Part shown: piece after piece, positions 25,224-34,390 of the stretch | Position numbering within the stretch: position 1 is the first letter of the stretch | Layout: each line of letters opens with the position of its first letter | NCBI GenBank assembly: GCA_031549685.1 | Contig: JAVBPG010000042.1 | Location: 20,173 to 84,172 of the forward strand | Source: JAITMY01 sp031549685 | GTDB taxonomy: Bacteria; Bacteroidota; Bacteroidia; Bacteroidales; UBA932 | DNA: 64,000 bases | Reading direction: 5' to 3' | Made by a program: the position numbers and the translations under genes | Notes under the pieces: model-generated | Databases searched by the model: none | The model's input: the letters and a program-made list of their open reading frames with translations, nothing else | Told to the model about the DNA's origin: nothing

Positions 25224-25430
25224 AACGTTTGAGTTTTAAGGCGTGCCGTTTTAGGGGGCACCAAATGATGTGCAATAATACGCTATTTTTCTATTTGCTT
25301 ACAAATGATTTTTTATTAAAAAATGCAAAACGGAAAAGAATTTGGCGTCAATGCGCCTTGATTTAGTTTGTAATATGCTGATTTGTTTGATATTGTGATT
25401 TATTAGATGGTTGATATTTTTCTTGGCAAG
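25224..25430. other. Intergenic region between the histone-like gene and trmD
   Basis: These 207 AT-rich bases hold the histone-like gene's upstream region. Low-complexity TGATTTGTTTGATATTG words lie near 25378-25412. No terminator hairpin for trmD or clear -7 box was found. Confidence 0.4.
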
Positions 25431-26135
25431 TTAGCATGGCTGGTGGCCATGCCCGGGCGATTCGTCCAGCAGGTCGGGGCGGAGGCGGGCGGTGCGCTCG
25501 AGCGCCTGCTCCTCGCTCCACCTTTCAATCTCCTTAAAGTTACCCGACAGCAGCACCTCGGGCACCTTCCAGCCGTTGAACTCCGCGGGGCGCGTGTACA
25601 CAGGCGCCGACAGCAGGTTGTCCTGAAACGAGTCGCTTAGCGCCGAAGTTTCGTCGGAGATGGCGCCGGGCAGTAGCCGCACCACGCTATCGACCACCAC
25701 CGCGGCGGCCAGCTCGCCGCCCGAAAGCACGTAGTCGCCCACCGAAATTTCGCGCGTAACCAGGTGCTCGCGCACGCGGTGGTCAACTCCCTTGTAGTGG
25801 CCGCACAAAATGATGATGTTGTTAAGTGTTGATAAGTTATTGGCTATTAGTTGGTTATGCTGATCTCCGTCGGGTGTCATAAAAATAACCTCGTCGTACT
25901 CGCGCTCCGACTTCAGCCGGTTGACGAGGTTGAAGATGGGCTCCACCTTCATTACCATGCCGGCGCTTCCGCCAAAAGGGTAGTCGTCCACCGTGCGGTG
26001 CTTGTCGGTGGTGTAGTCGCGAATGTTGTGCACGTGAATCTCGACTACGCCCTTGGCCCGCGCCCTTTTGATGATGGAGTGCGCAAAGGGGCTGTCGAGC
26101 AGCTCGGGCAAAACGGTAAGTATATCGATACGCAT
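25431..26135 (-). CDS. trmD: tRNA (guanine-37 N1)-methyltransferase
   Basis: A 234-residue SPOUT-class methyltransferase that makes m1G37 in tRNAs reading CNN codons, including the tRNA-Pro type encoded 2 kb away. The N-terminus MRIDILTVLPELL and the block HRTVDDYPFGGSAGMVMK are typical. The trefoil-knot SAM site is VGDYVLSGGELAA, and EVLLSGNFKEIERW lies in the C-terminal domain. Length is normal. A possible promoter lies 127 bases upstream, with repeat words between. Confidence 0.95.
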   Translation of the reverse strand: MRIDILTVLPELLDSPFAHSIIKRARAKGVVEIHVHNIRDYTTDKHRTVDDYPFGGSAGMVMKVEPIFNLVNRLKSEREYDEVIFMTPDGDQHNQLIANNLSTLNNIIILCGHYKGVDHRVREHLVTREISVGDYVLSGGELAAAVVVDSVVRLLPGAISDETSALSDSFQDNLLSAPVYTRPAEFNGWKVPEVLLSGNFKEIERWSEEQALERTARLRPDLLDESPGHGHQPC

Positions 26136-26149
26136 GGCAGCTGATGGCT

Positions 26150-26242
26150 GGGGATTAGTGAAGAGTGGCGAGTGATTAGTGATTAGTAGTCAGCCACGAG
26201 TTGCATTTTATGATTATTTACTGGTCGCTGGTCGCTGGTTAC
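26150..26242. repeat. Short-period repeats in the trmD leader
   Basis: GATTAGT/GTGATTA words with a 7-base period occupy 26152-26188. CTGGTCG is repeated near 26220-26240. They lie between the minus-strand promoter candidate and trmD. Confidence 0.7.
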
Positions 26243-26261
26243 TTCTTCCAAATTTCTCCGG

Positions 26262-26269
26262 CAAACGTA
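26262..26269 (-). promoter_or_regulatory. -7 box candidate for trmD
   Basis: The minus strand reads TACGTTTG (TAnnTTTG). The transcript would start near 26255 and carry a leader of about 120 bases containing repeats. Confidence 0.4.
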
Positions 26270-26331
26270 CTTCAACTTTATAAATTACGCAAGCTTTTTA
26301 CAAAAAAATCGTGCGTTACGGACAAAAACGC

Positions 26332-26339
26332 TATATTTG
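26332..26339 (+). promoter_or_regulatory. -7 box of the DUF349 gene
   Basis: TATATTTG is an exact match. It overlaps the upstream ATG at 26337, so the true start must be the ATG at 26376. Confidence 0.55.
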
Positions 26340-26375
26340 CAAGTTTCTGTTAGGTACGAAACCCATTTTAAAGTT

Positions 26376-28265
26376 ATGGAACCCCAAGAATTAAAAAACG
26401 AAGAGCAAGAGAATAGGGAAGTCAACGAGCAGCCGATGCAAGAGCCGGTTGATTTTTCGGATGAAGATTCGCAGCTGGCGGCTGCCGAGCTGAGCATTGA
26501 CGAAAACGAGGCCATTGACGATGCCGACGCCGATGCGCCTGCGGCACCCACAGCCGCCGCCTACGATGGGCACGACCGCGCGTCGCTGCTCGACGTCCTG
26601 GCGCAGCTGCTGGCGCAAAAGCCTGTGCAGGAGCTCAAGGGCGAGGTCGAGGCCATTAAGGTGGCGTTTTATAAAAAGTTTTCGCAGGAGCGCGAGGCCT
26701 TGCTCAGCAAGTTTGTGGAGGAGGGCGGCGACCGCGAGGCCTTTACCGTGCCCGAGGACGGCCTGGAGCTGCAGCTCAAGGAGCTGTTTGCGCAGTACAA
26801 AAAAATGCGCGCCGAGCTGACCGCAAAAATCGAAAAGGAGCGCGAGGACAACCTGCTCAAAAAGCAGGCCATTATAGGCGAGCTGCAGCTGCTGCTCGAG
26901 CGCCAGGATGACTTCAACAAGGTGTTCAACGAGTTCAAAGACCTGCAGGCGCGCTGGCGCGCCGCAGGCGCCGTGCCGCCCACCAAGCAAAAGGAGCTGT
27001 GGGATGTGTACAACTACAACGTAGAGAAATTTTACGATGTGGTAAAAATAAACCGCGAGCTGCGCGAGCTGGACTTTAAGAAAAACTTTGAGCTCAAGCA
27101 GCTGCTGTGCGAAAAGGCCGAGGAGCTGCTGCTGGAGCCCGATGTGGTAACCGCCTTCCGCAAGCTGCAAAAGTACCACGAGCAGTGGCGCGACGTGGGG
27201 CCGGTGGCTACCGAGTTTCGCGAGTCGCTGTGGGAGCGCTTCAAAAACGCCACCTCACAAATCAACAAAAAGCACCAGGACTACTTTGAGCAGCAAAAGG
27301 CCGAGCAGCTCAGGAACCTTGAGCTAAAGCAGGTGCTGTGCGAAAAGGCCGAGGAAATAGCCGGTGCCACCGTAACCACCATAAAGGAGTGGAACGAGAA
27401 AACCGCCGAGCTGCTGGAACTGCAAAAAATGTGGAAAGCGGTGGGTGCCGTTTCCCGCAAGGACAGCCTCAAGGTATTTCAGGCCTTCCGCAAGTCGTGC
27501 AACACGTTCTTCGATGCCCGCCGCGAATACTTTAAGGAGCAAAAGGCGGAGTACACGCACAACCTGCAGCAAAAGCTCGAGCTGTGCGCCCAGGCCGAAT
27601 CGCTGTCGGAGAGCAGCGAGTGGAAGAAAACCGCCGACGAGCTGATAAAGCTGCAGGCGCGCTGGAAGGAAATTGGCCCCGTGCCCCACAAGCAGTCCGA
27701 CATGGTGTGGAGGCGCTTCCGCGCAGCCTGCAACAAGTTTTTCGATAGGAAAAAAGCGCATTTCTCAACGCAGGATGCCGCCTACGACGAGAATCTGAAG
27801 AAGAAGGAGGAGCTGATAGTCGAGATCAAGGGCTTTGTATCGGTCGAGAACCCGAGCGAAAACCTTGCCGCCATTAAGGCCTTCCAGCAGCGCTGGGTGG
27901 AGATTGGCTTTGTGCCCATGAAGGCAAAGGAGCGCGTGCAGAACGAGTACCGCACGGCCATTGATGCGCTGTTCAACGCGCTGCACGTAAGCGATGCCGA
28001 GCGTCAGCTGATGAGCTTTAAGACGCGCGTGGCAAGCGCCGTCAAGGGCGATAAGCGCCAGCTCTCGAGCGAGCGCGAAAAGCTCATTCAGCAGGTAAAG
28101 CGACTGGAGGCCGACATTCAGCTGTGGGAAAACAACATCGGTTTTTTTGCCAAGTCAAAGAACGCCGATAAGTTGATTCAGGATGTGAAAAACAACATTG
28201 AAAAGGCACGCCGCGAGGTAGCGGTGGTGCTCGAAAAAATTAAACTTTTAGAAAATAACGAGTAA
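26376..28265 (+). CDS. DUF349 domain protein
   Basis: A 629-residue cytosolic protein, acidic at the N-terminus (residues 1-70), then helical. It carries about five DUF349 repeats, each about 70 residues, marked by LQARWRAAGAVPPTKQKELWD, YHEQWRDVGPVATEFRESLW, LQKMWKAVGAVSRKDSLKVF, LQARWKEIGPVPHKQSDMVW and FQQRWVEIGFVPMKAKERV. A C-terminal coiled coil follows. Bacteroidota commonly carry this gene, but its function is not established. It precedes yidC by 93 bases, with a dispersed repeat in between. Confidence 0.88.
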   Translation: MEPQELKNEEQENREVNEQPMQEPVDFSDEDSQLAAAELSIDENEAIDDADADAPAAPTAAAYDGHDRASLLDVLAQLLAQKPVQELKGEVEAIKVAFYKKFSQEREALLSKFVEEGGDREAFTVPEDGLELQLKELFAQYKKMRAELTAKIEKEREDNLLKKQAIIGELQLLLERQDDFNKVFNEFKDLQARWRAAGAVPPTKQKELWDVYNYNVEKFYDVVKINRELRELDFKKNFELKQLLCEKAEELLLEPDVVTAFRKLQKYHEQWRDVGPVATEFRESLWERFKNATSQINKKHQDYFEQQKAEQLRNLELKQVLCEKAEEIAGATVTTIKEWNEKTAELLELQKMWKAVGAVSRKDSLKVFQAFRKSCNTFFDARREYFKEQKAEYTHNLQQKLELCAQAESLSESSEWKKTADELIKLQARWKEIGPVPHKQSDMVWRRFRAACNKFFDRKKAHFSTQDAAYDENLKKKEELIVEIKGFVSVENPSENLAAIKAFQQRWVEIGFVPMKAKERVQNEYRTAIDALFNALHVSDAERQLMSFKTRVASAVKGDKRQLSSEREKLIQQVKRLEADIQLWENNIGFFAKSKNADKLIQDVKNNIEKARREVAVVLEKIKLLENNE

Positions 28266-28275
28266 GCTGCGGAGC

Positions 28276-28340
28276 TTATTATCCCGAACCGGATGCTGAA
28301 TTTCCCGCAGGAGATTGCGGGTCAAGCCCGCAATGACACG
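28276..28340. repeat. Dispersed palindromic repeat upstream of yidC
   Basis: TTATCCCGAACC...GGAGATTGCGGGTCAAGC...CCGCAATGACA belongs to the same family as 4252-4316 and 45486-45545. The half-element GATTGCGGG/CCCGCAAT forms an inverted repeat. Confidence 0.65.
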
Positions 28341-28358
28341 CTTCATTAAACTTATAAC

Positions 28359-30215
28359 ATGGATAAAAATACGCTTTGGGGCATTTTGGTAATTGGCGCC
28401 CTTATTATTGGATTTAGCTTTTACAATACAAAACAGGTTGAAAAGTACCAGCACGAAAAACATCGCCTTGACTCGGCCGCCGCGGTAAAAATTGCCGCAG
28501 AAAAGGCCTACCAGGTAAACAAGGAGCCCGAAAAAAGCGCGGTGGAGCAGCAGGCTCCCGCCAAGCAGGTGTACGCCTACGATGCGCTCGAGTCGGCCTC
28601 CAAGGGCGAGGAGGAGTTCTACACCATCGAAAATGATTTGATGACGCTCACCCTCTCCAACAAGGGCGGGCGCATGTACGCCGTGGAGCTCAAAAAGTAC
28701 CACTCCTACACCGGAAAACCCCTTATACTTTTCGATGGCCCCGGCAACGACTTTGCCTTTAACTTCTACACCAACGATAGCCGCAACTTTCAAACCTCGA
28801 GCTACTTCTTTACGCCGCAGGCGCCCCTTACCCACCACAAAATGGCGGAGGGCGATAGCGCCTATACCTTTACCATGCGCCTTGCCCTGGGGCAGGAGCG
28901 CTACGTGGACTACGAGTACACGCTGCGCAACGGCTCGTACATGGTGGACTTTAGGATGAAAACGGCCGGGATGCAAAACGTTACCAACGCTGATTTGCTG
29001 TGGGCGCATAGCACCTTCCAGCAGGAAAAGGCCTTTGACAACGAGAACAACTACAGCACGGTGGCCTACAAGTACCCGGGCGAAACCAGCATTGAGGAGT
29101 TGGGCATAAGCAAGGAGGGCAAGGAGGAAAACGTGAAGACCAAGCTCGGCTGGATTGCCTTCAAGCAGCAGTTCTTCTCGTCGGTTATTATCGCCAAGGG
29201 CGAAATGTTTGGCGGCGCCAACATGGCCTACCTTACCTACAAGCCGGGCAACGAGGAGCACCTGCTCAAGCGCTACATGACCAACATACAGCTGCCGGTG
29301 CAGCCCGAGCGCGACCAGAACCTGCCCCTGTCGTTCTACTTCGGCCCCAACCACTACAGCACGCTCAAAAAGTACGATGCCGACCTGCATCAGCTGGTGC
29401 CGCTGGGCGGCTGGATGATAGGCTGGATTAACCGCTGGGTGGTGATTCCCATTTTCGACTTTCTGAGCAAGTACATCGCCAGCTTCGGCATCATTATTCT
29501 CATCCTGACCATCATTATCAAGCTGCTGCTCTTTCCGCTCACCTACAAGTCGTACCTCTCGTCGGCCAAGATGCGCCTGCTCAAGCCCGATGTGGATAGG
29601 GTAAAGCAGAAGTACCCCAAGAAGGAGGATGCCATGAAGGTGCAGCAGGAAACCATGGCGCTGTACAAAAAGGCGGGGGCGAGCCCCATGGGAGGCTGCC
29701 TGCCGATTCTGATCCAGTTCCCCATCCTCATCGCCATGTTCCGCTTCTTCCCGGCCTCCATCGAACTGCGCCAGCAGCCCTTCCTGTGGGCCGACGACCT
29801 GTCGGGCTTCGATTCGATACTGAACCTGCCGTTCACCATTCCGTTTTACGGCGACCACGTCAGCCTGTTCACGCTGCTCATGGCCGGCGCGCTCTTTATT
29901 TCGTCGCGCATGAGCATGGCGCAAACCCCCGATACCGGTATGCCTGGCATGAAGTTTATGACGCTGTACCTGATGCCGGTCATGATGCTGTTTTGGTTCA
30001 ACAGCTACGCCTCGGGTCTGAGCTACTACTACTTCTTGTCCAACCTCATTACCATAGGGCAAACCTACGCTACCCGCCGCCTGGTAAACGATGAGAAGCT
30101 CCACGCCAAGATGAAGGAGAACAGCAAGAAGCCGGTAAAAAAATCGGGCTTTCAGGCTAAGCTGGAGGAGATAGCGCGCAAGCAGCAGGCGGCGCAAAAA
30201 TCGGCAAGGAGATAG
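28359..30215 (+). CDS. yidC: Membrane protein insertase YidC
   Basis: A 618-residue inner-membrane insertase that works alone or with SecYEG. The N-terminal anchor (residues 5-22) is followed by a periplasmic beta-supersandwich domain (about 85-345). The conserved insertase core has FGIIILILTIIIKLLLFPL, SSAKMRLLKPDVDRVKQKYP, GASPMGGCLPILIQFPILIA and late transmembrane segments (MPVMMLFWFNSYASGLSYYY). The C-terminal tail is Lys-rich. It ends 7 bases before the FecCD-type permease, so cotranscription is possible. Confidence 0.95.
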   Translation: MDKNTLWGILVIGALIIGFSFYNTKQVEKYQHEKHRLDSAAAVKIAAEKAYQVNKEPEKSAVEQQAPAKQVYAYDALESASKGEEEFYTIENDLMTLTLSNKGGRMYAVELKKYHSYTGKPLILFDGPGNDFAFNFYTNDSRNFQTSSYFFTPQAPLTHHKMAEGDSAYTFTMRLALGQERYVDYEYTLRNGSYMVDFRMKTAGMQNVTNADLLWAHSTFQQEKAFDNENNYSTVAYKYPGETSIEELGISKEGKEENVKTKLGWIAFKQQFFSSVIIAKGEMFGGANMAYLTYKPGNEEHLLKRYMTNIQLPVQPERDQNLPLSFYFGPNHYSTLKKYDADLHQLVPLGGWMIGWINRWVVIPIFDFLSKYIASFGIIILILTIIIKLLLFPLTYKSYLSSAKMRLLKPDVDRVKQKYPKKEDAMKVQQETMALYKKAGASPMGGCLPILIQFPILIAMFRFFPASIELRQQPFLWADDLSGFDSILNLPFTIPFYGDHVSLFTLLMAGALFISSRMSMAQTPDTGMPGMKFMTLYLMPVMMLFWFNSYASGLSYYYFLSNLITIGQTYATRRLVNDEKLHAKMKENSKKPVKKSGFQAKLEEIARKQQAAQKSARR

Positions 30216-30222
30216 CGGCCTT

Positions 30223-31254
30223 ATGCAGCAGCAAAGGCGAGATAGGAAAGTTGCAGCAGTGTATGTCGCTTTGGCGGCGCTACTGCTGCTCTTTTTTGTG
30301 GCCGATATCCTGCTGGGCTCCGAGCCTATTTCGCTGCAGGCGGCGCTGCAATCCTTTTTGGGTAACGAAAATCCGGCACTTTCGCACATCGTGGTGGGCT
30401 ACCGCCTTCCCAAGGCGCTGGTGGCCATTGTGGCCGGCGTGTCGCTGTCGGTGAGCGGCCTGCAAATGCAAACGGTGTTCCGCAACCCCCTGGCCGACCC
30501 CTACATTCTGGGTGTAAGCTCGGGCGCGGGCCTGGGCGTGGCGCTCTTCCTCATGGGTTGCTCGCTCTGGGGCGGGGTGGCGTTGGGCGCCTTTCTGCCC
30601 AGCATGGGCTACGCGCTGGCGGCCTGGATTGGCGCAGGCTGCGTAATGCTCATCATGCTGCTCATATCGCTGCGCGTGCGCGATATTATGGCCATGCTCA
30701 TACTGGGTATGATGATTGGCAGCGCGGCGGCGGCGCTCATTACCGTGCTGCAGTACTTCAGCCGCGAAGCCATGCTCAAATCGTACGTGCTGTGGACAAT
30801 GGGCAGCCTGGGCAACGTAACCACAGCGCAGCTGTACGTGCTGCTGGCCGTTACCCTTGTGGGCGGCGTTTTGGCCCTGCTTTCCGTCAAAACCCTGAAC
30901 GTGCTGATGCTGGGCGAAACCTACGCGCGCAGCATTGGCTACGGCGCGGCAAGGCACCGCACCTTCATTATCCTCACCTCAACCATTCTCACGGGCACGG
31001 TAACGGCCTTCTGCGGGCCCATCGGCTTTATCGGCGTGGCGGTGCCGCACGTGGCGCGCATGCTCATCCGCGAGGCCGACCACCGCTACCTCATGCCCGC
31101 CACCATGCTGCTGGGCGCGGTGGTGATGCTCTTTTGCGATATGGTGTCGCAAATGCCGGGTAGCGATAGCGCGTTGCCCATCAATACGGTTACTGCGCTG
31201 CTGGGCATCCCCGTGGTGGTTATGGTAATAATTCGCAACCAAAAAATTGTGTAA
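30223..31254 (+). CDS. FecCD-family ABC transporter permease
   Basis: A 343-residue permease with about nine to ten transmembrane helices for uptake of iron-siderophore, haem or cobalamin. Family marks are GYRLPKALVAIVAGVSLSVSG, NPLADPYILGVSSGAGLG, GFIGVAVPHVARMLI and DSALPINTVTALLGIPV. The ATPase gene overlaps the stop by one base (31254). The only binding-protein gene in the window lies 5 kb away on the other strand. The substrate cannot be told from sequence alone. Confidence 0.92.
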   Translation: MQQQRRDRKVAAVYVALAALLLLFFVADILLGSEPISLQAALQSFLGNENPALSHIVVGYRLPKALVAIVAGVSLSVSGLQMQTVFRNPLADPYILGVSSGAGLGVALFLMGCSLWGGVALGAFLPSMGYALAAWIGAGCVMLIMLLISLRVRDIMAMLILGMMIGSAAAALITVLQYFSREAMLKSYVLWTMGSLGNVTTAQLYVLLAVTLVGGVLALLSVKTLNVLMLGETYARSIGYGAARHRTFIILTSTILTGTVTAFCGPIGFIGVAVPHVARMLIREADHRYLMPATMLLGAVVMLFCDMVSQMPGSDSALPINTVTALLGIPVVVMVIIRNQKIV

Positions 31255-32033
31255 TGGGCACGGCCGTTTCCTTACATAGCTTGAGCATTGGCTACGCCGC
31301 GCAGGGCAAGGCGCGTGAGGTTTTCCCCGCCGTTGACGCCGAGGCCGGCGTGGGCGAGCTGGTGTCGCTGGTGGGGCGCAACGGGCAGGGAAAAAGTACG
31401 CTGCTGCGCACGCTCATCGGCTTCCAGCCGGCGCTGGCGGGCAGCGTTCGCATTTTCGAAAAGGATATTACGGCCTACGATTTGCGCAGCTTAGCCACCA
31501 TCGTCAGCTACGTTTCGACCGACAACGTGAAGGTGGGCAACCTCAAGGTTTTTGACCTCGTGTCGCTGGGGCGCTACCCCTACACCGGCTGGTTCGGTAC
31601 GCTTTCGCAAAACGATAAGGAGGTGGTCATGCAGTCGCTCGACATGGTGGGCATGCGCGACTACGCCTGGCGCAACACCAACCGCCTGAGCGACGGCGAG
31701 CGCCAGCGGGCCATGATAGCGCGCGCCCTGGCGCAGGGTACGCCCATCATTGTGCTCGACGAGCCCACGGCCTTCCTGGATTTACCCAACCGCTACGAGG
31801 TGGTGCTGCTCCTGAAAAAGCTGGCGGAGGAGCAGCAAAAAACGGTGCTGTTCTCAACGCACGACCTGAGCTTGGCCTTCAAGGTGTCGGACAGGATGTG
31901 GGTGATGTGCGACGGAAAAATGCACCAGGGCGCGCCGCAGCAGCTCATGGCCGATAGCGTGTTTGACGCGCTGCTGCAGAATACCCGCCTTGCCGTTGAC
32001 CACGCCACGGGCGATGTACACCTAAAAATGTAA
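31254..32033 (+). CDS. FecE/BtuD-type ABC transporter ATPase
   Basis: A 259-residue ATPase partnering the FecCD permease. Walker A is GRNGQGKST, with Gln where Ala is usual; the P-loop Lys is kept. The signature is LSDGERQRAMIARALAQ, Walker B is IIVLDEPTAFLDL, and the switch His is in STHDLSLA. The start codon overlaps the end of the permease gene. It is followed after 3 bases by the serine hydrolase gene, which indicates translational coupling within one operon. Confidence 0.92.
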   Translation: MGTAVSLHSLSIGYAAQGKAREVFPAVDAEAGVGELVSLVGRNGQGKSTLLRTLIGFQPALAGSVRIFEKDITAYDLRSLATIVSYVSTDNVKVGNLKVFDLVSLGRYPYTGWFGTLSQNDKEVVMQSLDMVGMRDYAWRNTNRLSDGERQRAMIARALAQGTPIIVLDEPTAFLDLPNRYEVVLLLKKLAEEQQKTVLFSTHDLSLAFKVSDRMWVMCDGKMHQGAPQQLMADSVFDALLQNTRLAVDHATGDVHLKM

Positions 32034-32036
32034 TTT

Positions 32037-33344
32037 TTGAAAAAAGTAAAACATATACTGCTCCTTTTCTCCTCCGTGCTGGCCTTAGCCGCGCTGTGCG
32101 TGCTGCTGCTGTCGCACAAGAGCGACGGGGAGCCCGGGCCGCTGCAACCCGCATCGCCCTTCCCCCTGCCCACCGTGCCCCGCCTTACCAACGACATGTC
32201 CGCCCGCGCGGAGTTTGCCGCGCTGGACAAGACGGTGGAGAAATTTCTGAAGCAGTGGCACATCAACGGCGCCTCGCTGGCCATTGCCAAGGACGGCAAG
32301 CTGATCTACGCCAAGGGCTTCGGCTACGCCGATGTGGCGCAGAAAAGGGAGGTGCAGCCCTACAACATTTTTCGCGTAGCCAGCGTGTCGAAGCTGGTAA
32401 CCGCCGCCGCCATTATGAAGCTGGTGGAGGAGGGCAGGCTCACGCTCGATGCAAGGGTGTTTGGCCCCGAAGGTATTTTAAACGACTCCGTTTTTCTTCA
32501 GATTAAGGATAAGCGCGCCCTGCAGGTTACCGTCAAGAACCTGCTGGAGCACTCCGGCGGGTGGACTACGCGCTGGGGCGACCCCATGTTTATGAGCCGG
32601 CAGGTGGCCAGCAGCCTGCAGGTGCCCATGCCCGTTTGCGTGGACGATATTATAGCTTTTGTGCTGAGCAAGCACATGCACTTCAACGTGGGCGATCACA
32701 GCTCGTACGTCAACGTGGGCTACATGATGCTGGGGCGCGTGGTGGAAAAAGTTACGGGCATGGCCTACGAGGACTACGTGCGCCACGCCCTGCTGGTGCC
32801 CATGGGTGTGGCCAACATGTGCTTGGGCAACAGCTACCCCAAGGATTTGTACCACGACGAGGTAAGCTACTACGATGTGTGGGACGCCGCCCAGGTAATG
32901 GCCTTTGATAACCCCAACGCCCTGGCGTACAAGTGTAGCGGCGGCCACGATATCCACACGCTGGGCGCCGCCGGAGGCTGGGTGGCCTCGCCGGCGGAGC
33001 TGGTGCGCTTTGTGCTGTGCCTCGATGGCCGCCCCGAGGTGCCCGACGTGCTGACGCTGGAGTCGGTGGATAAAATGGTGTGCAACGACCTCGGCTACGA
33101 CCCGCTGGGCTGGCGCCTGGTCAACCCGCGCTACTGGCTGCGCACCGGCACGCTGGCCGGAACCTCGGCGGCGGTGGTGCGCGATACCGCCGGATTCTGC
33201 TGGGCTTTTGTAACCAACACCAGCTCGTGGCAGGGGGCGGCATTTCCGATCAAAATAGCGTCCACCATCAATGCTGCCATTGCCAAGGAATCGCCCAAGT
33301 GGCGCTACGATTACGATTTGTTTCTTCCATCAAAAAAAGAGTAA
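32037..33344 (+). CDS. Beta-lactamase-fold serine hydrolase (class C-like)
   Basis: A 435-residue exported or membrane-anchored protein (hydrophobic residues 7-25) with a serine beta-lactamase/DD-peptidase domain. The catalytic motif is FRVASVSKLV (Ser116, Lys119), the second motif is YVNVGYMML (Tyr-x-Asn), and GGWVASPAEL is typical of esterase-like members. The start is TTG at 32037, 3 bases after the ATPase stop. The reaction is unknown; cell-wall peptide or ester hydrolysis is likely. The next gene starts 5 bases after its stop. Confidence 0.85.
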   Translation: MKKVKHILLLFSSVLALAALCVLLLSHKSDGEPGPLQPASPFPLPTVPRLTNDMSARAEFAALDKTVEKFLKQWHINGASLAIAKDGKLIYAKGFGYADVAQKREVQPYNIFRVASVSKLVTAAAIMKLVEEGRLTLDARVFGPEGILNDSVFLQIKDKRALQVTVKNLLEHSGGWTTRWGDPMFMSRQVASSLQVPMPVCVDDIIAFVLSKHMHFNVGDHSSYVNVGYMMLGRVVEKVTGMAYEDYVRHALLVPMGVANMCLGNSYPKDLYHDEVSYYDVWDAAQVMAFDNPNALAYKCSGGHDIHTLGAAGGWVASPAELVRFVLCLDGRPEVPDVLTLESVDKMVCNDLGYDPLGWRLVNPRYWLRTGTLAGTSAAVVRDTAGFCWAFVTNTSSWQGAAFPIKIASTINAAIAKESPKWRYDYDLFLPSKKE

Positions 33345-33349
33345 AACGC

Positions 33350-33751
33350 ATGACATACGAACACAAGCTGAGAGTGCGCTACGGCGAAACCGATGCCATG
33401 GGCGTGGTGCACCACGGTACCTACCCGCTGTACTACGAGGAGGCGCGCACCGAAATGCTGCGCAGCGTGGGCCTGTCGTACGCCGAGCTGGAGCGCAGGG
33501 GCACTATGATGCCGGTGGTGGACATGCACATTAGGTACATTGCACCGGCATTTTTCGACGATGTGCTTACGGTGCGCGTAAGCGTGAAGGAGGTGCCTGC
33601 AGCGCGCATTGTTTTTTACTACGAGGTGGTGAACGAGGCCGGAAAAATTATCAACGAAGCCGAGACAACGCTTGTATTTGTGGACGCTGTAACCCGCCGT
33701 CCGCGCCGTGCACCCATGGAAATGGTTGATGCTGTTGCTGCGAGGAGCTAA
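33350..33751 (+). CDS. YbgC-type acyl-CoA thioesterase
   Basis: A 133-residue hotdog thioesterase. The catalytic segment YGETDAMGVVHHGTYPLYYEEART contains the Asp of the 4-hydroxybenzoyl-CoA thioesterase family. The frame is open to 33080, but only this start follows the preceding gene (5 bases) and fits the family length. It is the last gene of the operon with the transporter genes and serine hydrolase, and no functional link is evident. Confidence 0.88.
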   Translation: MTYEHKLRVRYGETDAMGVVHHGTYPLYYEEARTEMLRSVGLSYAELERRGTMMPVVDMHIRYIAPAFFDDVLTVRVSVKEVPAARIVFYYEVVNEAGKIINEAETTLVFVDAVTRRPRRAPMEMVDAVAARS

Positions 33752-33828
33752 CGTGGAGAAAGCGTGTTTGTTTAGCAGAAAGTAACATAGCGCCAATAGA
33801 AGTAATGCTGAATTTACGTTATTGGTTG

Positions 33829-33836
33829 TATTTTTG
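33829..33836 (+). promoter_or_regulatory. -7 box of the 33857 lipoprotein gene
   Basis: TATTTTTG matches TAnnTTTG. The transcript start near 33843 leaves a leader of about 14 bases before the TTG start. Confidence 0.45.
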
Positions 33837-33856
33837 CTGCGAAACACCGTATTTAC

Positions 33857-34390
33857 TTGCCAATTACCATTCGCATACTAACGCCCTTGCTAGCGCTTGG
33901 CTTTGTCGGCTGCAGCTGCAATACTGCGCCCAGGTCTAACTTTAGCGTGCAAGAAGAGCTCCGGGCAATGGGAGCACAGGCGCGCCATGTGAGCATCAAC
34001 CCCTCCCTTATCCTGCCCTTTTTGAACGAAAACAATAAGGAGGAGGCAGCGCTGAAATTTTTTTTGAAATCCATTCGTAAGGCCGAAATATACAACCTCC
34101 CATCGTACGAGGTGGCGCACTTGCTGGCCGAGCATGCCATTGCTGCCAGCTTTGAGCAGGATATGACCCTGCGCGAGGGCGATAACCGCTTAATAGTGTA
34201 CACCTACACGCCTAAAAAAAAGCCGGAGGTGGTAAAAATGTTGCTGCTGCTGTTGCAAAACGATTCGAGCAACCTGTACTACCTGATAGAAATGGAGGGT
34301 GAGATAGCGAAGCCAACGCTGGTTGTGCTCAGCAACATCAGCCCCGAATTTTTGGACGGCTACATTCGCCGCTTTAACATACAGTTTTAG
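33857..34390 (+). CDS. Putative lipoprotein with DUF4252-like layout
   Basis: A 177-residue protein with a lipoprotein-like signal (LLALGFVGC, Cys19). A mature region of alternating helix and strand follows (EEAALKFFLKSIRKAEIY, LIVYTYTPKKKPEVVKMLLLL, LIEMEGEIAKPTLVVLS). The layout resembles DUF4252 proteins of Bacteroidota, but I cannot confirm it. The start is TTG; no ATG is in frame before the signal. The stop overlaps the stop region of cmk by four bases on the opposite strand. Confidence 0.6.
   Translation: MPITIRILTPLLALGFVGCSCNTAPRSNFSVQEELRAMGAQARHVSINPSLILPFLNENNKEEAALKFFLKSIRKAEIYNLPSYEVAHLLAEHAIAASFEQDMTLREGDNRLIVYTYTPKKKPEVVKMLLLLLQNDSSNLYYLIEMEGEIAKPTLVVLSNISPEFLDGYIRRFNIQF

Noticed and set aside
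28248..30389. A 713-codon frame antisense to yidC
   Set aside because: It is a shadow of GC-rich codons in yidC: no signal, no motif, His/Arg/Leu-biased composition, and the sense strand is clearly YidC.
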